DNA from: an uncultured Lachnospiraceae bacterium
GTDB lineage: Bacteria; Bacillota; Clostridia; Lachnospirales; Lachnospiraceae
DNA: 32,075 bases
NCBI GenBank assembly: GCA_934437985.1
Contig: CAKSBI010000027.1
Location: 1-32,075, forward strand
Reading direction: 5' to 3'
In this document: positions 27,337-32,075 of the stretch, in pieces
How the letters are laid out: each line of letters opens with the position of its first letter
Position numbering within the stretch: the stretch's first letter is position 1
Notes under the pieces: generated by a model
What the model was told of the DNA's origin: nothing
Databases searched by the model: none
The model's input: the letters and a program-made list of their open reading frames with translations, nothing else
Made by a program: the position numbers and the translations under genes

Positions 27337-28074
27337 ATGAACTATTATGTTCTTAGTTTATTTCCGGAAATGATTGAATGTGGTATGAAGACAAGTATAA
27401 CCGGAAGGGCAATTGATCAGGGTTATATCTCCCTGGAATCTATCAATATAAGGGATTATTCAAGAAGAAAGCATAATCAGGTTGATGATTATCCGTATGG
27501 CGGTGGTGCCGGTATGGTTATGCAGGCAGAGCCTATATGTCTTGCGATTAATGATTTGAAGGAAAGAATTGGCAGGAAACCAAGGGTTGTATATATGACA
27601 CCACAGGGAAAGGTTTTTGACCAGGGTATTGCAAAGGAGCTTGCTTTAGAAGAGAATCTTGTCCTGTTATGTGGTCATTATGAAGGAATTGATGAGAGAG
27701 TTATAGAAAGTGAAGTAACTGACTGTATTTCAATAGGCGATTATGTCCTGACAGGTGGGGAGCTTCCGGCAATGGTTGTTATGGATGCAGTATCAAGGAT
27801 GGTTCCCGGTGTTTTGTCAAATCATGATTCTGGTGTAGATGAATCGTTTGAGGGTAATCTTCTTGAATATCCGCAGTATACAAGGCCTGAGGAATATAAT
27901 GGGATGAAAGTACCTGATATACTGTTATCGGGACATCATGCCAATATTGAAAAATGGAGGCATGAACAGTCGCTGGTAAGAACAGCAAAATGGAGACCGG
28001 ATCTGCTTGAAAAAGCAGAACTAAGTGAAAAAGATATCGAATTTTTGAAAAAATACTTGCAGTATGAGGGTTAG
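27337..28074 (+). CDS. trmD: tRNA (guanine-N1-)-methyltransferase TrmD
   Basis: A 245-residue SPOUT-class enzyme that methylates G37 of tRNAs reading CNN codons, preventing frameshifts. NYYVLSLFPEMIE at the start, DDYPYGGGAGMVMQAEPI, the trefoil-knot SAM site with LLCGHYEGIDERVIE and SIGDYVLTGGELPAMVV, and the C-terminal DNA-clamp-like helices are all present and ordered as expected. Full length. It is downstream of rimM and ends at a promoter for rplS that lies across its stop codon. Confidence 0.98.
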   Translation: MNYYVLSLFPEMIECGMKTSITGRAIDQGYISLESINIRDYSRRKHNQVDDYPYGGGAGMVMQAEPICLAINDLKERIGRKPRVVYMTPQGKVFDQGIAKELALEENLVLLCGHYEGIDERVIESEVTDCISIGDYVLTGGELPAMVVMDAVSRMVPGVLSNHDSGVDESFEGNLLEYPQYTRPEEYNGMKVPDILLSGHHANIEKWRHEQSLVRTAKWRPDLLEKAELSEKDIEFLKKYLQYEG

Positions 28075-28085
28075 TATGTTATACT
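28057..28085 (+). promoter_or_regulatory. Internal promoter for rplS
   Basis: TTGCAG at 28057-28062 and TATACT at 28080-28085 with 17 bases between. It starts inside the last codons of trmD, so rplS can be made separately from the upstream genes. Confidence 0.65.
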
Positions 28086-28089
28086 AGTT

Positions 28090-28145
28090 AAGCTGTGAAT
28101 AAGATAGATGGTCCGCTGCTTCAGCTATCAGCTGGTTCAAGAACA
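28090..28145 (+). promoter_or_regulatory. Possible L19 leader (structured 5' UTR of rplS)
   Basis: The about 80-nt leader has nested pairs AGCTG/CAGCT (28091-28095 with 28129-28133; it competes for base 28129), GATAG/CTATC (28103-28107 with 28125-28129) and GCTG/CAGC (28115-28118 with 28122-28125). Ribosomal protein L19 leaders are a known autoregulatory RNA in low-G+C Gram-positives. A match is only suggested by position and structure. Confidence 0.35.
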
Positions 28146-28171
28146 TCAAAAATAATTAGGAGGTTACACAG

Positions 28172-28519
28172 ATGAACGAAATTATTAAGAAGATTGAAGA
28201 TGCCCAGCTTAAGGCAGAGGTACCTGAGTTCCGTGTTGGCGACACTGTTAAGGTATATGCTAAGATTAAGGAAGGTAACAGAGAGAGAGTTCAGGTTTTT
28301 GAAGGAACTGTGATCAAGAAACAGAATGGTGGAGTAAGAGAGACATTTACTGTCCGTAAGTTCTCTAACGGCGTAGGCGTTGAGAAGTCATGGCCACTCC
28401 ATTCACCAATCGTTGAGAATATTGAAGTGGTAAGGCTTGGTAAGGTTAGAAGAGCTAAGTTATATTACCTCAGGGACCGTGTTGGTAAGGCTGCTAAGGT
28501 AAAAGAAAAGGTTAAGTAA
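28172..28519 (+). CDS. rplS: 50S ribosomal protein L19
   Basis: A 115-residue protein near the 30S-50S interface. [20 protein letters not shown], then [41 protein letters not shown] and the C-terminal [20 protein letters not shown] are standard. AGGAGG precedes ATG 28172. The gene is followed by a strong terminator. Confidence 0.98.
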   Translation: MNEIIKKIEDAQLKAEVPEFRVGDTVKVYAKIKEGNRERVQVFEGTVIKKQNGGVRETFTVRKFSNGVGVEKSWPLHSPIVENIEVVRLGKVRRAKLYYLRDRVGKAAKVKEKVK

Positions 28520-28547
28520 TATTGAATATAATTTATACCTGGTAATG

Positions 28548-28580
28548 TATAGGGGACATATTGATATGTCCCCTATATTT
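28548..28580 (+). terminator. Intrinsic terminator after rplS
   Basis: A perfect 14-bp stem, TATAGGGGACATAT (28548-28561) with ATATGTCCCCTATA (28564-28577), a 2-nt formal loop (larger in RNA) and TTT after it. It closes the ylxM-rplS operon. Confidence 0.8.
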
Positions 28581-28592
28581 CATATAATGATT

Positions 28593-28621
28593 TTGCAGGT
28601 CAGATAATATGTTTATATAAC
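28593..28621 (+). promoter_or_regulatory. Promoter of the signal peptidase / rbgA unit
   Basis: TTGCAG at 28593-28598 and TATAAC at 28616-28621, 17 bases between. The start site falls at about 28628, which places ATG 28624 at or before it and supports a later start codon at 28639. Confidence 0.5.
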
Positions 28622-28638
28622 AGATGGGCGTGATTGAT

Positions 28639-29238
28639 ATGAAAAGAAGACGCAGGTTTCTGAATAAAGGCAGACGCTATTCGGGAATTAATAAAGATGA
28701 TAAAAAGATGAGTAAAAAAACCAGAATAATAATAGAAGCTGCTATATATCTTGTTGAGATACTTCTGGTTATCGGCATTGCATATTTTGGGATTAATCAC
28801 TGCCTTGTCAAATGTACAATGGTAGGGGATTCCATGCAGCCTGCTCTGGAGAATAATGATAAAGTACTGATCAATAAACTGGTGTATAAGTTAACGGGAC
28901 CAAAGCGCAATGATGTTGTTGCGTATAATCTGAGTTCGGGACACAGCAATTTTGCTATTAAGAGGGTGATCGGCCTTCCGGGGGAACGCATACAGATTAA
29001 GGATGGTAAAGTATATATTAACGGTGAAGTGCTTAAAGAAGATATTGAAGTTGAAGATATGAAGACCGGTGGTCTTGCAGAGGAAGAACTTACACTTGAG
29101 GATAATGAATATTTTGTCCTTGGAGATAACCGGAATAACAGCGAGGACAGCCGTTTCTCAGAGATTGGAACTATTGTAAAACAACAGATTATTGGTAAGG
29201 TATGGTTGGAGCTTGATTCGTATAATATTGTGAGATGA
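28639..29238 (+). CDS. lepB: Signal peptidase I
   Basis: A 199-residue leader peptidase (S26 family) that cuts signal peptides outside the membrane. ATG 28639 is favoured because GGGCGTGA at 28626-28633 can serve as ribosome site and the promoter start is near 28628; ATG 28624 in frame is possible. A basic N-terminus (MKRRRRFLNKGRR) precedes one membrane segment at about 37-57. The catalytic pair is S65 (GDSMQP) and K108 (FAIKRVIGLPGE), with FVLGDNRNNSEDSR in box E. It is next to rplS and rbgA, the common Firmicute order. A second signal peptidase follows rbgA. Confidence 0.93.
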   Translation: MKRRRRFLNKGRRYSGINKDDKKMSKKTRIIIEAAIYLVEILLVIGIAYFGINHCLVKCTMVGDSMQPALENNDKVLINKLVYKLTGPKRNDVVAYNLSSGHSNFAIKRVIGLPGERIQIKDGKVYINGEVLKEDIEVEDMKTGGLAEEELTLEDNEYFVLGDNRNNSEDSRFSEIGTIVKQQIIGKVWLELDSYNIVR

Positions 29239-29248
29239 GGTATAATCT

Positions 29249-30088
29249 ATGAAGATACAGTGGTATCCGGGTCATATGACAAAAGCTATGCGTATGATGC
29301 AGGAAAATATAAAACTGGTTGATGTAATTATTGAAGTGACAGATGCAAGAATTCCGCAGTCAAGCAGGAATCCGGACATTGCGAAGCTTGCAGTTAACAA
29401 AATAAGGGTGATTCTGCTTAACAAATATGACCTTGCAGATGATAATAAGACAAAAGAGTGGAAGGAATATTATGAGTCTGAGGGTTATCATACTGCACTG
29501 GTTAATTCAAAAGCCGGAAAAGGTGTGAGGCAGGTTAATGATGTTATAATGAAAGCCTGTAAGGAAAAGATTGAACGTGACAGAAAAAGAGGGATTATTA
29601 ACCGCCCTGTCAGGGCAATGATTGTTGGAATACCAAATGTTGGCAAATCTACATTTATTAACAGCTTTGCAGGAAAAGCGTGTGCAAAGACAGGAGATAA
29701 ACCTGGAATAACGAAGGGTAAGCAGTGGATACGGCTTAATAAGAATGTCGAGCTGCTTGATACACCGGGAGTTTTGTGGCCGAAGTTTGATGATGAAAAG
29801 ACAGGTACTAATCTTGCGATGATCGGTTCCGTAAATGATGAGATAATACAGCTCCAGGAATTAGCCTGCGAAATGATTCTGACCATGAAGGAATTGTATA
29901 ATGAACAGCTTGTCCGGTATCTTGGATTTGATACAGACTCAAAGCCGTATGAGATTCTGGAACAGTATGCTGTTAAAAGGGGATGTATTGCAAAAGGGGA
30001 GACACCTGATACTGAACGTGCTGCAATACTTTTAATGGATGATTTCAGGGCTGGAAAGCTTGGCAGAATAACATTAGAGATGGTATAA
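29249..30088 (+). CDS. rbgA: Ribosome biogenesis GTPase RbgA (YlqF)
   Basis: A 279-residue GTPase needed for a late step of 50S subunit assembly. It starts IQWYPGHMTKAMR, conserved in the family. The GTPase is circularly permuted: G4 LNKYDLAD (about 55) comes before G1 GIPNVGKST (about 128), and G3 is DTPGVLWP. A C-terminal helical domain (about 200-279) follows with GCIAKGETPDTERAA. It starts 10 bases after the lepB stop and ends shortly before the second signal peptidase, so the three are one unit. Confidence 0.96.
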   Translation: MKIQWYPGHMTKAMRMMQENIKLVDVIIEVTDARIPQSSRNPDIAKLAVNKIRVILLNKYDLADDNKTKEWKEYYESEGYHTALVNSKAGKGVRQVNDVIMKACKEKIERDRKRGIINRPVRAMIVGIPNVGKSTFINSFAGKACAKTGDKPGITKGKQWIRLNKNVELLDTPGVLWPKFDDEKTGTNLAMIGSVNDEIIQLQELACEMILTMKELYNEQLVRYLGFDTDSKPYEILEQYAVKRGCIAKGETPDTERAAILLMDDFRAGKLGRITLEMV

Positions 30089-30117
30089 AATAACAACAAT
30101 TGTCGGGGGATGGTATC

Positions 30118-30846
30118 GTGTATGATGAGGATAAGATCAATGATAGTCTTGATTTTGTTGAACAGATTAAGATGTATGAAACTATCGACCCGGTAAAGGT
30201 AAGTGAATTATACAGCAATGGTTATCCTGCAAAAGATACCACCCTTCCCGGGAAAAGGCCTGTACGTGATATTAATTATACAGTTCCTGATGAATACACA
30301 GATAAGACAGAGAGTACATTTAAGGTGATAGCAGGGGATGTCCTGTATGTTATCATTTGTATGCTTGTTTCGGTTATAATTGCATTTTTAACAACCCGCT
30401 ATATTGTCCATCATACAATAGTTGATGGTAATTCAATGAATAATACACTTATGGATGGGGACTGCCTTATTATTAACAAACTGTCTTATGTGCTTCATGA
30501 ACCTGAACGCTTTGACATAATTGTCTTTAAGTATTCTGAAGATGTTAATTATATAAAACGTATAATTGGTGTTCCCGGAGATACAGTACAGATAATCGAT
30601 GGATTTATTTACATTAACGGACGCCGGCTTGATGATGATATATACGGAAAGGAACTGATCGAAGACCCTGGAAATGCATCGGTACCCATAGTTGTAGGCG
30701 ATGGACAGTACTTTGTTATGGGAGATAACAGAAATTCAAGCAGCGACAGCAGAAAAAGTGATGTCGGACTTATAGATTCTGACAGAATTGACGGAAAGGC
30801 GGTATTAAGGATATATCCTTTTGATTCTATAGGGTTTATTGAGTGA
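30118..30846 (+). CDS. Second signal peptidase I (longer N-terminal extension)
   Basis: A 242-residue signal peptidase I. GTG 30118 is taken as start, since GGGGGA at 30105-30110 is seven bases upstream; the open frame also contains TTG 30100. Unlike the first copy it has a polar N-terminal part of about 67 residues (acidic early, with YTVPDEYTDKTE) before the membrane segment at about 68-92. The catalytic pair is S106 (DGNSMNNTL) and K147 (YIKRIIGVPGD); box E is FVMGDNRNSSSDSR. The insert between boxes D and E includes DDDIYGKELIEDPGNA. Clearly a paralogue of the enzyme at 28639, but not a recent duplicate. It could serve a special set of substrates. Confidence 0.92.
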   Translation: MYDEDKINDSLDFVEQIKMYETIDPVKVSELYSNGYPAKDTTLPGKRPVRDINYTVPDEYTDKTESTFKVIAGDVLYVIICMLVSVIIAFLTTRYIVHHTIVDGNSMNNTLMDGDCLIINKLSYVLHEPERFDIIVFKYSEDVNYIKRIIGVPGDTVQIIDGFIYINGRRLDDDIYGKELIEDPGNASVPIVVGDGQYFVMGDNRNSSSDSRKSDVGLIDSDRIDGKAVLRIYPFDSIGFIE

Positions 30847-30936
30847 TATATGCTGCAAAAATGCGTATGTAGAAAATTATACAGGAATTTTATGCATTAT
30901 GCACAAAATAATATAGATATAAAATTGTAATTCATG

Positions 30937-30976
30937 AAGAATCAGGTATATTTGCACAAATATATCTGGTTCTTTT
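30937..30976 (+). terminator. Terminator of the signal peptidase-rbgA unit
   Basis: Arms 30937-30953 and 30958-30974 form a 17-bp stem with two G.U pairs around a GCAC loop, then TTTT (30973-30976). It ends the unit about 90 bases after the second signal peptidase. Confidence 0.75.
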
Positions 30977-31000
30977 CGTAAAACATTCCCCCGGATAATT

Positions 31001-31009
31001 TGATAAAAT
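31001..31009 (+). promoter_or_regulatory. Possible extended -10 promoter of the DUF5688-like gene
   Basis: TGATAAAAT (TG at 31001-31002, TAAAAT at 31004-31009), 34 bases before ATG 31043. No good -35 element was found. It lies after the terminator. Confidence 0.35.
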
Positions 31010-31042
31010 GATATTGCGTCACAGCAGAAAGGGGAATGTAGA

Positions 31043-31939
31043 ATGAATTACGAAGAATTTATAATTGAGATACTGAAGATTGTGAAGATGAGGCTCGGAG
31101 AGAATTATGATGTTATGTGTAAGGATATTGTCAAGAATAATTCCTGCGTATTTAAAAGTATGTATATAACGGACAGATATGCGGATGGTCACGGCATGGT
31201 TACCCCAGCGATATATCTTGAATACTGGTATGAAAGATATCAGCAGGGTGATAAGGTTGAGGATATAGCAGATAAGCTGCTGGATATCTATTATAAGTCG
31301 GCTGACCGGGTGAAAGGCTTTGATGTGTCATCAATATCGGGTGATAATGTTGAAGATTCTGTATTTTACAGACTAGTGAATTATGAGGCTAACAGGGAAC
31401 AACTGAAAAATGTACCGTATATTCCGTTTCTAGATCTTGCGGTTACATTCCATTACTGCTGTTCAGTGGAAGACAGGTCAGTTAACAGCTTCAGGATTAA
31501 CGACAGGCTGATGAAAGCATGGGGGCTTGTAATAGATGACCTGTTTGGGTATGCAGAGAATAATATGCAGGAGATGTTCCCTGATGTATTAACAACACTG
31601 GATTCTGTAATACAGCGGGTTGCAGGGCTTGACAGGGAGCAGCCTGATATTCCGGGGAAGATATATATACTTACTAATACGTATGGAGTTAATGGGGCTG
31701 CAGCTTTGTTATATACAACGAGGCTGCATATGTTAGCCGTGAAGCTGGATTCTGATCTTTATATAATTCCATCAAGTGTCCATGAGCTGCTTATTGTTCC
31801 GGTGCGATCCGGAATAAATGGTGATGAGATTAAGGAGCTTGTCAAAGAAGTCAATTATTCATATGTTCTTAAGGAAGAAAGATTATCTGATAATGTCTAT
31901 ATATTTCATAAGGATTCCGGGGAGATAGATATATACTGA
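31043..31939 (+). CDS. DUF5688-like protein of unknown function
   Basis: A 298-residue soluble-looking protein with a good ribosome site (AAAGGGG) before ATG 31043. No signal peptide or membrane segment. The N-terminal two thirds contain YEEFIIEILKIVKMRLG, MYITDRYADGHGMVTPAIYL and FLDLAVTFHYCCSVEDRSVN; the last third has IYILTNTYGVNGAAALLY and LYIIPSSVHELLIVPV. I associate this pattern with DUF5688, a family frequent in Lachnospiraceae, often as several paralogues in one genome, with no known activity. It stands between a terminator and another promoter and so is probably a single-gene unit. Confidence 0.65.
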   Translation: MNYEEFIIEILKIVKMRLGENYDVMCKDIVKNNSCVFKSMYITDRYADGHGMVTPAIYLEYWYERYQQGDKVEDIADKLLDIYYKSADRVKGFDVSSISGDNVEDSVFYRLVNYEANREQLKNVPYIPFLDLAVTFHYCCSVEDRSVNSFRINDRLMKAWGLVIDDLFGYAENNMQEMFPDVLTTLDSVIQRVAGLDREQPDIPGKIYILTNTYGVNGAAALLYTTRLHMLAVKLDSDLYIIPSSVHELLIVPVRSGINGDEIKELVKEVNYSYVLKEERLSDNVYIFHKDSGEIDIY

Positions 31940-31972
31940 TATTTTCGCAGATATATATTGATATTTTCGTTG

Positions 31973-32001
31973 TTGATTTAATCCCGTATAAGGTTTATAA
32001 T
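31973..32001 (+). promoter_or_regulatory. Sigma-A promoter at the right edge
   Basis: TTGATT at 31973-31978 and a perfect TATAAT at 31996-32001 with 17 bases between. It should drive a gene or RNA beyond the window. No ribosome site or gene start can be supported in the last 70 bases. Confidence 0.65.
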
Positions 32002-32075
32002 AGACAATATGTAATGACCTCCGATTTGTAGCAACGTGGATTTACCTGTATACTATGAATTGGAAAAAACAATGG

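Noticed and set aside
29488..30099. 203-codon minus-strand open frame within rbgA
   Set aside because: Antisense shadow of a full-length conserved GTPase gene.
32055..32075. ATG near the right edge as the start of a new gene
   Set aside because: Only seven codons are visible and there is no ribosome site before it.

Overview
The window looks like chromosomal DNA of an anaerobic, low-to-mid G+C Firmicute, most likely a Lachnospiraceae-type Clostridium. The reasons are: conserved Firmicute blocks (rpsT / gpr-spoIIP-lepA-hemW and ylxM-ffh-rpsP-khpA-rimM-trmD-rplS-lepB-rbgA), sporulation genes, a type III glutamine synthetase, Lachnospiraceae-type orphan families (DUF6106-like, DUF5688-like) and a five-gene sodium-pump decarboxylase cluster. 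Genus is not determined. No tRNA, rRNA or CRISPR array was seen.

Layout. 1-78: right end of an IS200/IS605-type element, with the last codons of tnpB overlapping a putative omega-RNA scaffold. 170-3227: a secreted DUF6273/LRR_5-like protein, a small membrane protein, and an orphan argC. 3256-5569: guaB and a membrane-anchored amidase, ending in a terminator inside the 3' end of the converging dCMP deaminase gene. 5546-6480 (minus): rpsT, a terminator, then dCMP deaminase. 6588-12816: gpr, spoIIP, lepA, hemW and a sirtuin, closed by a strong bidirectional terminator. 12836-16300 (minus): dacF-type D,D-carboxypeptidase followed by glnN. 16412-21904: a biotin-dependent Na+ decarboxylase or transcarboxylase operon. 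21927-21986: an unusual 60-nt palindrome. 22053-24071: a secreted GH43-CBM6 enzyme. 24124-28577: the SRP / ribosomal protein / tRNA-methylation operon. 28593-30974: two signal peptidases I on either side of the GTPase rbgA. 31043-31939: a DUF5688-like protein, then a promoter for a gene beyond the window.

The most interesting system is the operon at 16491-21828. It has two carboxyltransferase subunits of different classes (an acyl-CoA type and an oxaloacetate/pyruvate type), one free biotin carrier, a Na+-translocating beta subunit and an OadG-like subunit with a large extracytoplasmic insert, but no biotin carboxylase. This resembles a propionibacterial transcarboxylase (12S, 5S, 1.3S) combined with an oxaloacetate decarboxylase sodium pump. 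The coupling is inferred, not shown.

Other points to look at are the putative omega-RNA at the left edge, a perfect inverted repeat that covers the transcription start and Shine-Dalgarno of the SRP operon, a nested RNA-like fold between rpsP and khpA, and a spoIIP gene whose reading frame suggests a non-canonical start.
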